Part shown: piece after piece, positions 34,880-45,855 of the stretch
Position numbering within the stretch: the stretch's first letter is position 1
Layout of the letters: each line of letters opens with the position of its first letter
From: Seiridium cupressi
Taxonomy: Eukaryota; Ascomycota; Sordariomycetes; Amphisphaeriales; Sporocadaceae
Length of the DNA: 64,000 nt
NCBI GenBank assembly: GCA_036674765.1
Contig: JARVKI010000076.1
Coordinates: 124,001 to 188,000 of the forward strand
Direction of reading: 5' to 3'
Notes under the pieces: generated by a model
What the model saw: only the letters and a program-made list of their open reading frames with translations
Told to the model about the DNA's origin: nothing
Database searches by the model: none
Position numbers and translations under genes: made by a program

Positions 34880-35717
34880 TGTAGAGTTCTCAGCATGGTA
34901 AACCCACTCATAAGTGCGCTGGTAAGCTTCCGGAATACTATCATGCCTCAATAGTCGGCGAGAAAATCCAAGGCTGCTAATGACCTGTTGCTTAAATGCG
35001 ACGTCTTTGATAGCCAGGGTCAAGTCAGTCATCTATTCCGCGAGTTCATCAATGTCCGATAGCTCATGGGGTTCAGCGGCCTCAATACGAGTTTGGATGG
35101 CTTCCAGCATCTGCTTTATATCCTCGAGTTGTTCGTGTTGTTCAAGGTGATATGCTTTGCTAGTTGAGCGCAATTGTATACACACTGTGTTCAGGGCTGT
35201 ACAGTACTTGCTAAATCATGATGAGCATTACAGGAGGCACTCTCCTGGGGCATTTGCGGCCAAGACATACCTTGTAATAACACAGATGTGCAACGTCAGA
35301 GTGGCTCGCGTTCTGCGGAGATTCACATCGGGGCCAGCAATCTCTCTGCCTTTAAAACCAGTTTTGATAGCCATGACGGTACTCTTCCAGCGAGATTTGC
35401 TTCCATGCTCAATTCTCAATTCCCGAACCAACGTCAAAAAGTCGCTCGCAATCTGCCCTGGCCGTAAGTGCTAGTTTATGTATTGCTAGTAGCTGCTTCA
35501 TCAAGGGGCCGCCTTCGGGAATCTGCTCGCTGCTCGTGATGGTCAGATCAAGATCGCATTCCTGTAATTTGTGGTACACAGTCTCCAGATTTAAGAGTTC
35601 GGCTGTCGACCCCTCCGTAGAGCCATGGATCTGCGTGAAGGTAGAGACCAGGCTCAGAGCAAAGTCGATGAATTGGAAAACATTCGAAGCAAGACCAACA
35701 GCGGCCAAAGCTTCCAT
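34880..35717 (-). pseudogene. STAND/NACHT-type protein, N-terminal half only, broken
   Basis: From an ATG at 35715-35717 the minus strand reads MEALAAVGLASNVFQFIDFA and TAELLNLETVYHKLQ, the usual N-terminal domain of fungal NACHT/STAND proteins. The frame then shifts (about 35450) to ASDFLTLVRELRIEHGSKSR and WKSTVMAIKTGFKGREI. After a probable intron comes a helical linker with EQLEDIKQMLEAIQTRIEAA, an in-frame TAG, then QQVISSLGFSRRLLRHDSIP and EAYQRTYEWVYHA. In intact relatives the next residues lead into FWISGKPGSGKST, the NTPase P-loop. That part and everything after it is gone. Fungal proteins of this type include heterokaryon-incompatibility and innate-immunity-like receptors. Confidence 0.7.
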
Positions 35718-36931
35718 TTTGACGCTACCGCAGGCGAGATGATGAGATCACTTTGATTTACGCACAAGGAGATATGGGTTTCGTGGGGTTGACGATGGAG
35801 AAATGTGAAGATTGTGAGTGTTCTGGGACCAGCACATTGATGGTTCAGGCGACAAGGCGCACCGCGGACACTTATATCTGAGCTTGGGACGGAGCTGCTG
35901 AGCGGCTTCGTAGTTTCATAAGGGCCCCGGCCCACTGATTTCAACAGTAGTTCACCATCCTCAATTCAACTACATTCTGCATATGGCCAGACTTTCTTCT
36001 GTCCCACGCTGCAAAGAGAGTGTGGGAACAGCCCAAGCTTTGGAACTTGGGCTAGCGGGACAGTTTTGGCCTGAAGTATCTACGTGACATAACACACCGC
36101 CTCTCAATGCATCCATACCCACCTGCGACATAATTTGTATTTGCGATGCTGTCGCACTTGCTTTCCCATTGATGTGCTGAAAAGAGAGAATCAACATCTG
36201 ATGTGGTAACCCGGCCGTCAAACGGCTGAGCGCTACTGACACAAGCGGTAGTGGGCGAATTGCCCCATCGGCATGAGGTGTGGGCACAACTCCCTCAAGT
36301 CTGCAGCGAGATAAATTAACTGGTCACAAGTTCTGACAAGGTATGCATAGACTCATTTTACCCTTTCGAGTACGAACGTCGAAGGGAGCCAATTCCATAA
36401 CTAGAGAACACGGACAGGCATGACTGGTCCACAAGCTGGGCTTCGCTCACTGCCTCTTTGAAGCCACCATTAATTAGTTAGTGCGGCCAGCATGCATTGG
36501 AATGCAAAGCACTTTGTGCATCTAGCATACAATGTAAACTCTTGCATTTCGCGGCTCCAAATAGAACTGGGCCACTTTCACAGTAATTTAGGAACTGCAG
36601 CATATATTCTAATGAGACTGTGTTGCGTTCAGTATAATGATATAGATCTTGGGGAGGCAACAGCGTCATAAACCACCCAAGGACTCAGTAGCGGAAATGA
36701 ACTACTAATGATACTTTAGGATAACCTAGTCTGACACATGTCTTACTCCCTACATTACTTCAAGCCCCGGGCGTTAGCGAAGGTCAATGCTAGTCGGGTA
36801 ATCATGACTGCCGAGTAACTCCGTGGTCAGCCGGAACTAATAATACAAACTCGAGTTATAAGAGTGCCTGATCCATAGCTAATTGGTTTACACCTCTTCA
36901 CGACGACATCTCTTCTCGCAACTTTATCACC
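35718..36931. other. intergenic; contains an 8-bp inverted repeat
   Basis: About 1.2 kb without a recognised gene. At 36030-36053 the arms AGCCCAAG and CTTGGGCT are perfect reverse complements around an 8-nt spacer. The right end is the promoter of the DJ-1/PfpI gene. Confidence 0.4.
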
Positions 36932-37658
36932 ATGGCTTCCAACTCGACTCGTGAGCTGAACCCCATCTATAACTCACGTAACTCTGACTCAGTTAACATC
37001 TGCCAAAGTTCCCCAGCACTTCGGGATTCTCTTGTATCCTGGTTTCGAGGCTCTCGATGCTTTCGGCCCTATGGAGGTGGTCAATGACCTATCCCGGAAC
37101 AATGAATTAAGTCTATCAATTATCGCGGCGACCCGTGACCCAGTATCGACTTTGTGGAAGGGCGTACACTCCGTCGGGCAGAGCGTGGTCCCAACGCACA
37201 CGTTCGATGACGCTCCCGATCTCGACGTCCTCATTATCCCAGGGGGTTATGGCGGGTTCGACACGGGTGAAGCTACCCTTGACTATATCTGCAAAGTCGT
37301 CGCGAAGGTTGGCCATCTCATCACAGTCTGCAACGGTTCGGCATTGGTGGCACAGACGGGTGTCTTGGACGGCAAGAGAGCTACTACGAACAAGGCGTTC
37401 TGGAAGGGATGCACGGCTTTAGGCCCGAAGGTGAACTGGATCGCGCAGGCAAGGTGGGTTCAGGACGGGAATATATGGACATCTTCGGGCGTCAGTGCTG
37501 GCATCGATGTGACTCTGGCGTTTATAGCCTCGCACTTTGGCGAGGACGTGGCAAGGAATTCAGCCAACGCTATGGAGTTCACGAGGGCCCTGACTTCAGC
37601 TGACGACCCTTTCGCATCATACTATAACTGCCAAGATGTCCCAAGTCAATCTCCATAG
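36932..37658 (+). CDS. DJ-1/PfpI family protein
   Basis: Two exons, 36932-36950 and 37009-37658, give 222 residues. The fold begins HFGILLYPGFEALDAFGPME, with the conserved Glu of GFE. It continues LDVLIIPGGYGG and the nucleophile elbow LITVCNGSALVAQTGVLDGK, with the reactive Cys in VCNGS, and then RATTNKAFWKG and SGVSAGIDVTLAFIA. This arrangement is close to isonitrile hydratase and other GATase1-like PfpI proteins rather than to the Parkinson DJ-1 group. The substrate is not predictable. The short first exon (MASNST plus one base) is the least certain part. A scaffold gap begins about 140 bp after the stop. Confidence 0.85.
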
Positions 37659-37794
37659 TTATCGCATCTCAGCAACTGAAGTCAGAAGTTTCTCTTTTGG
37701 GACGTGTCTGGAGCGATAAAACATATCTTAGGAGCAGAACGTGATAGAAACATGGGATACGTATGAAACAGGTCGTACATGGTAATAAACGCGC

Positions 37795-37816
37795 GGGGGG
37801 CGGGGGGGGGGGGGGG

Positions 37817-37855
<39 letters not shown>

Positions 37856-37998
37856 NNNNNNNNNNTTTTTTTTTTTGGGTTGTTTTTTTTGCTTAAAAAA
37901 ATTTTTTTTTTGCTAACCTTTTTTTAAAATTGGTTTATTTTTTAAAATGTTTTTTAAGTTTAAAAAACCCCCCCAACCCCCCCCCCCCCCCCCCCCCC
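37795..37998. other. assembly gap with homopolymer artefacts
   Basis: A G-run (37795-37855) is followed by ten Ns (37856-37865), long T- and A-runs, and a C-run ending at 37998. This is not believable genomic sequence. It looks like two contigs with poor-quality ends joined by a fixed-size gap. The open frame crossing 37913-38101 is an artefact. Confidence 0.9.
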
Positions 37999-38391
37999 AA
38001 TTTGACGGTAAAGAGGTCTTAAACAACAGCATAGTCTTATAGACATCAACATTCGGGCTGAACTCACAAGAAATGAATTGCGGATCACTGCTGATTCCCA
38101 AAATAGTTATTCTTCAGAGCAGTGTTTCTCATACTTGAATCACTGTCTATCGTCATCAATAACGCGACAAAGCTTTTAAGTCCTGGTTCCTCAGTCCTAC
38201 CCTAGTGTAGTAAACTACGCTTGATTTGGTTATTTGTTCTCACTACCTGCTGGCCACATTGCGTATGCTCCTTCTCTTTTTCTTATAATGAGGCATCATC
38301 GTCTTAGCACCAGTACTATACTTTCAAAGTACCACCTAGCACTAGTCTTTTCTATCCCGAGTAATGATGTCAACAGACAGGTGGACTATCG
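37999..38391. other. intergenic next to the gap
   Basis: About 390 bp with no gene recognised. Confidence 0.4.
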
Positions 38392-39264
38392 TCAGGCCGA
38401 ATCCATATCACGTTTGAATTGGCAGTCCATAAGCATCAATGCAGTTATCACTGCCATCCGTCGCCATCTTGTTCCCAGCATTCCGGTTGTACCAGTTCCC
38501 AGAAAAGCGAACCGCCAATACTTGGTCCAAACGGTACCATTCTTGGCACAAACTGCCACGACTTCCTTGTTGTCAGATGTGCTTGGCCACAATCCCCTCA
38601 CTGGTCCTGACTTTATGTCTAGAAAGTCATCTTGGGTCATGCGAACAAGCTTCCAGCCAAAGGATTGGCCATTCAAGACGGTCTTCAACCTCGGGTTATT
38701 AGTCGCGCGCCATTCAAAAATCTCCTCTTGATTCTTGATATCTGTAGGAATAGAGAACTGAAAGACGTTGCGTTTCCAGTCATATCTTTCCGTGACAAAC
38801 GTTGTTAGAGTTGTCACCTGGGGCATCGTATCGTACAGCGTGATTTCCCACTTCTTATAGTCATCATCAATGTACGAGCCCGAGGCCATGAACGGGTCGC
38901 TTGTAGATGGCCCTGCATACAGACACATATTACGTAATTTCCAGCGATTTTTGTCCGTTCTCTTAACAGCGTAGATTGGTTGCGCCCGATGTTCGCCGAT
39001 GAAGAGCTCCTCTATTGATGACGTTTTGTTGCTGTAAAGATTCCATTTCACTGGAAATTCGTGACTGTCAACATGACTAGGGTCTAAAAGGGTTCTCTGG
39101 GCTTTGCTCTGGATTTCTTCAAAGCCATGATCTGGTAATAGAGGTTCTTCGTGCGGGTTACGCTGCGGTGAAGCACCTAACCTTAGACAATTAGCATCGT
39201 CCATGGCTGTGTCCCAGATGATAAGGGGGTAAACGATTACGATCGATGGAGTAATGTACCACAT
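38392..39264 (-). CDS. uncharacterised fungal protein
   Basis: A single open frame of 290 residues, with no family recognised firmly. The protein is rich in charged and aromatic residues, with stretches such as EELFIGEHRAQPIYAVKRTD, GSYIDDDYKKWEITLYD, QFSIPTDIKNQEEIFEWRAT and NGTVWTKYWRFAFLGTG. The repeated short beta-strand pattern suggests a beta-barrel or tubby-like/LURP-like fold, but this is only an impression. The frame opens MWYITPSIVIVYPLIIWDTA, a hydrophobic stretch; the Met 20 codons later (MDDANCLRLG) is an alternative and perhaps better start. No signal for an intron was needed. Confidence 0.6.
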   Translation of the reverse strand: MWYITPSIVIVYPLIIWDTAMDDANCLRLGASPQRNPHEEPLLPDHGFEEIQSKAQRTLLDPSHVDSHEFPVKWNLYSNKTSSIEELFIGEHRAQPIYAVKRTDKNRWKLRNMCLYAGPSTSDPFMASGSYIDDDYKKWEITLYDTMPQVTTLTTFVTERYDWKRNVFQFSIPTDIKNQEEIFEWRATNNPRLKTVLNGQSFGWKLVRMTQDDFLDIKSGPVRGLWPSTSDNKEVVAVCAKNGTVWTKYWRFAFLGTGTTGMLGTRWRRMAVITALMLMDCQFKRDMDSA

Positions 39265-40633
39265 ATGGTGACATGTACTTTATTCTATCTCTCTGGACAC
39301 GATGCGTTGTGATGTGAAAAATACCAGTTGTCTCAAAAATTTGCCACTAAGAAGGATGTGGCTATGTATCTAGCTCAGCTCTGCCACTCTCCATCTATTG
39401 GACCGTGCAGCAAAAGCGTGTATGGGTTCTACGTGGGGCAGCTACCTGCGTTGTGTGGACTAGCATTGCCATGCTAAGGACAATACAATTTTGTTACTTT
39501 TTTACACAAATATAACAATAAAATTCCATGAGACCTCATTTTAGATTGATTCATAAAGTTTCCGTCAAACATATAACTCAATAGATGCAATGGAGTGGTT
39601 GCTGATTCAGAGTAAGGTAGCATCTCACCACTGAAGTCGGGGCTGCTTCTCGAAAGATGAACGCGATCAATGGTAGCAACAAAGTTTTACTTTATTGAAC
39701 GTGACTCTCAAGAGTCTACTCATATCCGCTATACCTTTTCTAGATGCCATCATGCTCACTGTCGTTCAATAGGGATTTCCCTGGGTAGCTTGTTTATACC
39801 AGCTAAAACGTATAGAGAAAAGTCGGATTATAAGTCGCCGTCTAATTCCTGTATTCCGTAGTCGCTAATGCGAAGTGCCACACATCATCTTCATGGCAAG
39901 GTCTTACCATACCACGAAACGAAGTCTAACTAGCAGTAAACTTTTCAGCCACATCTATGGCGACATCAGAAGTCCCGGAATGACGGATTAATAAGCCTTT
40001 GATCGTGAGGGATAGCCAGGTTCTACTCCCAGCGTGAACACACCTATGCCCCAGATCATCGCTACTCAATACCCAGCGCCAAACGTACCAATATGGCATA
40101 TTGGTTATAGAGGGCCGATATATCATGCAGTTGTTCACAAAGTCCGGTCGCCATCTCGAGCATTCCTCGTCGCGATGCTCGGGGATGATTCAAGATAGTA
40201 TACGAGCATGCCGCGCTATGCGATGGCGAGATTCTGGCGGAAGTTGGCATCTTCGATCGTCAATTGGCTTACCAGCCCATCGGATCTCATCTCCGCCCAA
40301 TAGAGTTCCACACAACTATCATCTGGGCAAGTAAGAACCAGTAATATCGTCGATAAAGGATCTCGCATCTGTGATTAGGAAGACGTCAGTCCCCAGGTGG
40401 GTTGCGTGCTCGTTTCAGACCGCGCATTTCGCGGTTGCCGAGGGACTCTGAGGTATTGCGTGATTACCCCACGCGGTTCGATGGCCGATAGGACCAGGAG
40501 CTCTGCAGCTTAATATAAGGGCACCAAGATGCCTCATATTCCCAAATGAGAACCAAGGGATCAGCATTCTGGCGAGTGTTGAAAAAGTGGGTTGCCAGGA
40601 AAAGCACATTTTCGAACTATATTACTTGCAACC
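39265..40633. other. intergenic
   Basis: About 1.4 kb with only short frames. The right end is the promoter of the dioxygenase gene. Confidence 0.45.
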
Positions 40634-41845
40634 ATGGCCCCAGGTGTCACGTCAGACCTGCCTGTGCACTCCCTGCCCTCCCAGGACGGGAGTATCAAGG
40701 CCAAGTCTTACCCGAAGCCCCTGACCCCCAGCGGTGCCCTGGATAAATTCGAATATGAAGAGACAACTCCTGTCATTGGACGAGAGTTCTTGGGTGTCAA
40801 TATCGTTGATGACCTTCTAAACGCCGATGACGCGGATGAACTCTTAAGAGATCTGGCTATTACTAGTAGGTCACATGCTACCCTAGGCGGAAGCCATGGC
40901 TGAACTGTATCTTTTCTAGTCTCGCAGCGTGGTGTTGTCTTCTTCCGCGCTCAGGACAACCTGACCAACGAACTGCAGAAGGAGTTCGTCCACCGACTTG
41001 GCCAGTTGGCAGGCAAGCCAGCCGACTCTACGCTTCACATCCATCCCATTCTCAACAACACCTCCGAGTTCGGTGTTGGTGACCACCAGATTAGCACAAT
41101 CAGCTCGCTCCAACGCAAGGCAATTTACAAGGATGAGCAGGATCCATCGCGGAAACGCTATGACTCTGCAACATGGCATTCTGATATCCAGTTTGAGCCG
41201 GTCCCGGCAGACTACACCTCCCTTCGTCTGACCCAGCTGCCCAAGACAGGTGGAGATACTCTTTGGGCCTCTGGTTACGAAATCTACGACCGCTTCTCAA
41301 AGCCGTACCAAAAGTTCTTTGAGGGCTTGACTGCCACATTTATTGGTGATGGATTCCATAGAGCGGCCAGAGACAACCCAGATAAGGTGAAAATATTCGA
41401 GGATGAGCGCGGAAACCCTCTCAACGTCGGAGCTGGCCTAGAGGCTGTGCACCCGGTCGTGCGCACGAACCCGGTGACGGGATGGAAGAGTGTCTTCGCC
41501 ATCGGACCATTCCCCAAGTACATCAACGAGCTACACGCAGATGAATCGGAAGCATTGTTGAAGAAGTTCGTGTCAGTAATTACGGAGAACCACGACCTTC
41601 AAGTCCGCTTCAAGTGGAGAAACGAGAACGATATTGGTAAGTCGATGTGTCAACATTTGAGCCCTCACGATCTGACCTCGGCCACAGCTATCTGGGACAA
41701 CCGCAGCGCATTCCACAGCGCAACTTTTGATTACGGCAATCTTGGTGAGCGATTTGGAAACCGCGCTGTCGGTATCGGAGAGAAGCCATTCTTCGACCCT
41801 AAGAGTAAGTCCAGGACAGAGGCATTGGCGGAAGCGGCGCAATGA
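40634..41845 (+). CDS. TauD/TfdA-family 2-oxoglutarate-dependent dioxygenase (sulfonate/taurine type)
   Basis: Three exons, 40634-40865, 40920-41636 and 41688-41845, give 368 residues. The iron-binding HxD is His164/Asp166 in TWHSDIQFEP, and the distal His is His326 in SAFHSATFDY. A 2-oxoglutarate-binding Arg lies in ERFGNRAVGIGEKP. Other landmarks are QRGVVFFRAQDNL, KTGGDTLWASGYEIYDRFS and HPVVRTNPVTGWKSVF, all typical of the yeast Jlp1/fungal TauD group. These cytosolic enzymes hydroxylate sulfonates such as taurine so that sulfite is released for sulfur nutrition; which sulfonate is used here is not known. Introns have GTAGGT and GTAAGT donors and TAG/CAG acceptors. Confidence 0.92.
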
Positions 41846-42275
41846 TAAAGAACCAGATACTGTGTATAGTTGTTAGCGTATATCGTCCATTCATAATCGA
41901 AGACAAACCTACTCAAACTGAACATGTCTATAATGCCGAGCTCCGAATACCCTGACTGGCCATGTAGTCTCGTGTCATTCTGCTGTTCGTTGGGTATAAT
42001 CAATTCGCCGTGATTGCTCGACATCTTCTTTCCCGATAACAGTGACCGCTACGAGATGTACACACAGATGGGTTCCGTGTGGAAAGCGGCCAATCTGCGG
42101 CATGATTCAACCAGTAGACCAGGCATATATCTATCGCTGTCAAAAGTCTGCCCCTTGGCTTTTCGTGTGCTGTTGTTCTCCAAATCCCACAATCGGTTGC
42201 AGGTTTCACCATAGACTCAACGAAGACACCCGATCACGACGCGCGGAGGCTGCCAGCACGGGTATATGTATCTCC
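41846..42275. other. intergenic, convergent 3' ends
   Basis: 430 bp between the stops of the dioxygenase and Spc19 genes; no coding signature. Confidence 0.5.
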
Positions 42276-42841
42276 TCACGCCTTCTCGACCTGCTTCCTC
42301 AACTCTCTCTCTTTCTGCAGGACCTCCAGCTCCAGCCTCTCAATGCTGTATTCGAGCGCTTCTTTCCTCTGCTTGACAGCCTTTGCCCTGAGCTTGGCCT
42401 CGCCACCAAGCTTCTGCGCCGTGCTACTTTTGCTCCGGCCAGATGACGCATCGCGACTGTCTGTGGTCTCCGTGAGACGCCCCTGCTGGAGCTCGGCGCG
42501 GGCCTTGAGGGATTCGATTCGGCGCTCCACGCGATCGATGTGCGAGTCGGCGCGGTCGAGAAGCACGGTAATAGCGGGGCCTATCTCGTCGCGGAGTGAG
42601 GTCTCAGCGGCAGCGAGCGTGGGTTGGGGTATGAGCTCGTAATGCTATAGGCGATTCGCAATTAGTATCGTGACTGCTCCATGTCACAGTACCCTTCGTT
42701 CAGACTTACGCGAACAGCCTTGAGCACACTGATCAGTCTTGGGAAGTCTGACACGCCATTCCCGAGCGTTTCTACAGACGACTCCAGGTGAGATAGAGAG
42801 CCACGAAGGGCAGCTACGCAGTCGCCGTACGATGTTGCCAT
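42276..42841 (-). CDS. spc19: DASH (Dam1) complex subunit Spc19
   Basis: Two exons, 42710-42841 and 42276-42644, give 166 residues, the expected size. The N-terminus MATSYGDCVAALRGSLSHLE, SSVETLGNGVSDFPRL and, after the intron, HYELIPQPTLAAAETSLRDE define Spc19. The rest is helical and coiled-coil, with SHIDRVERRIESLKARAELQ and a Lys/Glu-rich end. The DASH complex couples kinetochores to microtubule plus ends in fungi. The start was placed at the ATG at 42839-42841 because Spc19 begins there; an upstream in-frame ATG would add about 47 residues not found in the family. The donor is GTAAGT and the acceptor TAG. Confidence 0.9.
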
Positions 42842-43284
42842 GTCGACTTGTTTCACAACTTTGAAGTTTCCGTTTGTTCGCTCGGCGCTGGTGGATGTTG
42901 CTTCAGTTGAATGAGTGTTTACTTTCCGTGTTGACCGCGGGGCATTTTCGGTGTTGCTGTTGTCGCTGTCCCAGTGCCCCACCAGAACTGTCAGGCACGC
43001 TGCTGGCTGTAGCTTCTATCGTATCCTACGACTATGTCAAAACAGATGAGCAACCAACCAGGCACTACAATCTACACATGGTTCTGGGACAAAACGACTT
43101 TTATCAACCCTTTTGTCCACGCAATTGAATTGATTACGGCCTCGATGATCTTATCACACCAGGCTACCTATATCGTGGCAAAACAAATCAGCACAACATG
43201 AGATCTAGATGGAAATTGCAAAAGAGTAGGCCGGCCCATTGAAGACCGAATTCTAATTGAAGCAAGAACTGCTGATACAATTCT
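42842..43284. other. intergenic
   Basis: About 440 bp between the Spc19 start and the tRNA gene; holds the spc19 promoter. Confidence 0.45.
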
Positions 43285-43356
43285 TGCCCACTACTGGAGT
43301 CGAACCAATTGCCTCCTCATTACTAGTGAGGCGCTCTACCGATGAGCCAAGCGGGC
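43285..43356 (-). tRNA. tRNA-Thr (anticodon AGU)
   Basis: 72 nt fold into a full cloverleaf on the minus strand. Acceptor stem GCCCGCT pairs with AGTGGGC (one G-U), discriminator A. The D-stem is GCTC/GAGC with loop ATCGGTA. The anticodon stem is CCTCA/TGAGG with loop CTAGTAA, so the anticodon is AGT. The T-stem is ATTGG/CCAGT with loop TTCGACT. There is no intron. A-box and B-box (GGTTCGACTCC) promoters are internal. Confidence 0.93.
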
Positions 43357-44607
43357 GATGGCGAGGAATCCGATGTGGACCCATGCTTGCTGATGAAGTA
43401 GACGTCTGTTATTGAGTACTAATATCTGTGATAAAAGCCCCACTATTTAGTGCTTTCTTACCAATACTCGAGACTTTCTTCTCCCGCCTCTGTACTCCTT
43501 ATACCGAAACATTCATATGAGCTGGTGCGAGTCGCCTTAGCAAAGGGATAGTTTGTATCTCGTGCCAGCTTTTGAAACGGCTCGTCGAGGTGAAGCAATA
43601 ACGCTCGATATATAGTGTCAGGTAATGGGCACAGTTTGCCGTCAAGACGACCTGACGTAGGTCGATACGGCTAGATTGTAATCAGGAGGGCTTTATACTT
43701 GATAATTTGTTCTATAGTCATCCCTTGGTAAGTTAAATCGACACCCCGGGTGCGCCTTTTTTGTTTCTTCAGCGTTGATGGCGATCATTGCATAGACGAT
43801 GATGCTTTTCATTTGAAGGGTACATCACGGATATACAGTCATCACTTCACGAAATGGTTTCTGAACTCGCCCATATAGAAATATCAAAACTGCTGCAGCA
43901 AATCAGCGCACCACCTTGGCACAGTCATACTTCACCATAACACTAACAGAATTCATGATGAACCACATTCAGTTGGCGTTTCGTGTTTTACCGCGAAAAA
44001 CCGCACTAACAAGAACATCACTCGGAATAGCTCAATTTCCATGATGATGGCACCAGGAATATAAGGCATCCTGTCTCCTCCACAATATACTAACTAGATC
44101 ACCTAGAAACCAGCAGCCCAAACAGATAGTGTGTACTGCGGAGCTGGTTTGGTGGATCGCCACCAAGTTCAACTGGCGGTTTAAAAGACCCACGAAGCAC
44201 AACCAGCTCGTCACCTTGACCAACGCTTCAGAGCACAGCGGCAAGAACCTTTTGCATACTGTCCGGGTTTGAATTCGAGTTCATACTCGGTAGACGGTAC
44301 TCGGCTGGGTGAGGAATGGATGGAATCCGGGAATCGTAGTATCGACTTCTTATGAGTGCATGAACTATAGGACTACCGTGGCTGTGAGCTGACAGCAAAG
44401 GGCCTGTAAGATGGCGAAGAGATTTGATCGTGCCTTAGCTACATCTTTAGGAGTAGCGGCATTGATTTGTCACTTGATGGTCAGGTTTATCCAAGATCAT
44501 TTCATCATTATTCATTACCACGTTCTATTGCCCAGACAGAGAATAATAATACATCATATTTGTACCTTCCACAGCTTCGATGCTGACCTAAGAGGCATCG
44601 CTGTCGA
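43357..44607. other. intergenic
   Basis: About 1.25 kb with no recognised gene. It includes the 5' flank of the tRNA and the 3' flank of the coiled-coil gene. Confidence 0.45.
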
Positions 44608-45855
44608 CTATTCGAAATCCTCAACCTCCTCGAAGTCCTCATCCTCCTCGAAGTCCTCCTCATCCTCGGCATCTTCGACTTCCCCGACCTCCTCGACCCA
44701 CTCGACCTCCTCGACCTCCACGTCATCTTCGATCTTCTCTACTTCAACTAGCTCGATGTCCTCCCGAAGACGCTTCATCTCTTCTTGCAGATGGAAGTTC
44801 TTTGCCAAGAGCTGATCAATATCATCATCCCGCTTCATGAGAGCCTCCGAGAGCTTGCATATCTCGTTCTCTTGCAGCTCATTGGCCTCGTGTAGGTCTC
44901 TGTTCGTCTTAAACAAGCTCTCCCTCTCGATGGCGAGTTCACCAAATTGGACAATATGCGCAAGCTGGTTCTTTATTTCGACCGTGCGCATCTCTCGCTG
45001 GAGCTGCTCGTTACGCTGGTTCAGATATTGGTTCCTCTCAACGTGGTCGTCCCTTTCCTTGGTGAGTTCAGCGATCTGACAATCCTGCGTGTGGCATCTG
45101 ATGACAGCAACGCGCCTTTCCGTCTCGGCGTTCTCGATGATGACGGCGGCGTGCGACAGCTTGTCATCCTTGCGAGCGATAACCGCCCGATTTAAGCGGA
45201 TCTCCTTCTCCAGGGCCAGCTGGTGGCGATTGGCCGCCTTTGCGTGTTCGGCTGAGGCGGCCTTCGCCTCGCATGCCTTCTCCTCGAGCTCGCGGATGTT
45301 GTCCACCTGGATCTTGCGTCCCCATTCGAGGCTTTCTATCTGAGCCCTCATCTCCTTGGTCCGATGGGAAACCTTCGCATCAACGTTCTGGGTCTCATTA
45401 TGGAGCTGCTGCTTGTAGAAACGTTTGATGTTGTCCGTCATTTCGTTGTAGGCAGCTGCCTGGATATCCAGCTCCTTCTCGTGCTGAGCCATGACTTCGG
45501 CAAGGCGATCAGCATGGACAAGCTCCATTCTGCGGATTTTGGCCTCGTACTCGGTGGTCGTACTGGCGATTTCTTGGTGAAATGTCAAGTCCCTGGTGCT
45601 AAGAAAGTCATGGAGCACTGTCCTGAGATCAGACAACATGCCATCGATCCACCATTTAGAAGCGTCGGTAGGGGGAATAGCTGCGATAGGGACAGCCGAG
45701 TCGACAACATTCATGGCGCTGGGCCAGCCGTCGTGTGTTGCTGCTATCGTGGAGAGATAACTCGTGCATTGCTCGAATATGTGATTAACGCACTTGATAG
45801 ACACGTCCAGGGCCTCTTCAGCCTTGCTGACCTGTTGATACTCGAAAGCCGGCAT
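44608..45855 (-). CDS. coiled-coil protein with acidic C-terminal tail
   Basis: A single exon of 415 residues. No enzyme domain is recognised. Residues 1-110 look globular. From about 110 to 375 the protein is almost continuous heptad-type coiled coil (for example QIAELTKERDDHVERNQYLN and NRDLHEANELQENEICKLSE). The last 40 or so residues are nearly all Glu/Asp with Val and Phe, such as EDEEDFEEDEDFEEVEDFE. The acidic tail is encoded by a Glu/Asp-codon repeat tract (44608-44740) that may vary in length. Such an architecture suits a scaffold or filament-associated protein, but there is no evidence for a particular role. A GT-rich low-complexity tract directly precedes the ATG. Confidence 0.65.
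   Translation of the reverse strand: MPAFEYQQVSKAEEALDVSIKCVNHIFEQCTSYLSTIAATHDGWPSAMNVVDSAVPIAAIPPTDASKWWIDGMLSDLRTVLHDFLSTRDLTFHQEIASTTTEYEAKIRRMELVHADRLAEVMAQHEKELDIQAAAYNEMTDNIKRFYKQQLHNETQNVDAKVSHRTKEMRAQIESLEWGRKIQVDNIRELEEKACEAKAASAEHAKAANRHQLALEKEIRLNRAVIARKDDKLSHAAVIIENAETERRVAVIRCHTQDCQIAELTKERDDHVERNQYLNQRNEQLQREMRTVEIKNQLAHIVQFGELAIERESLFKTNRDLHEANELQENEICKLSEALMKRDDDIDQLLAKNFHLQEEMKRLREDIELVEVEKIEDDVEVEEVEWVEEVGEVEDAEDEEDFEEDEDFEEVEDFE

Noticed and set aside
37913..38101. minus-strand open frame with poly-Gly
   Set aside because: It is translated from the homopolymer artefact at the scaffold gap.
44411..44815. plus-strand Ser/Thr-rich frame resembling a cell-wall protein
   Set aside because: The Ser/Thr tract is the complement of the acidic tail codons of the coiled-coil gene; there is no independent support.
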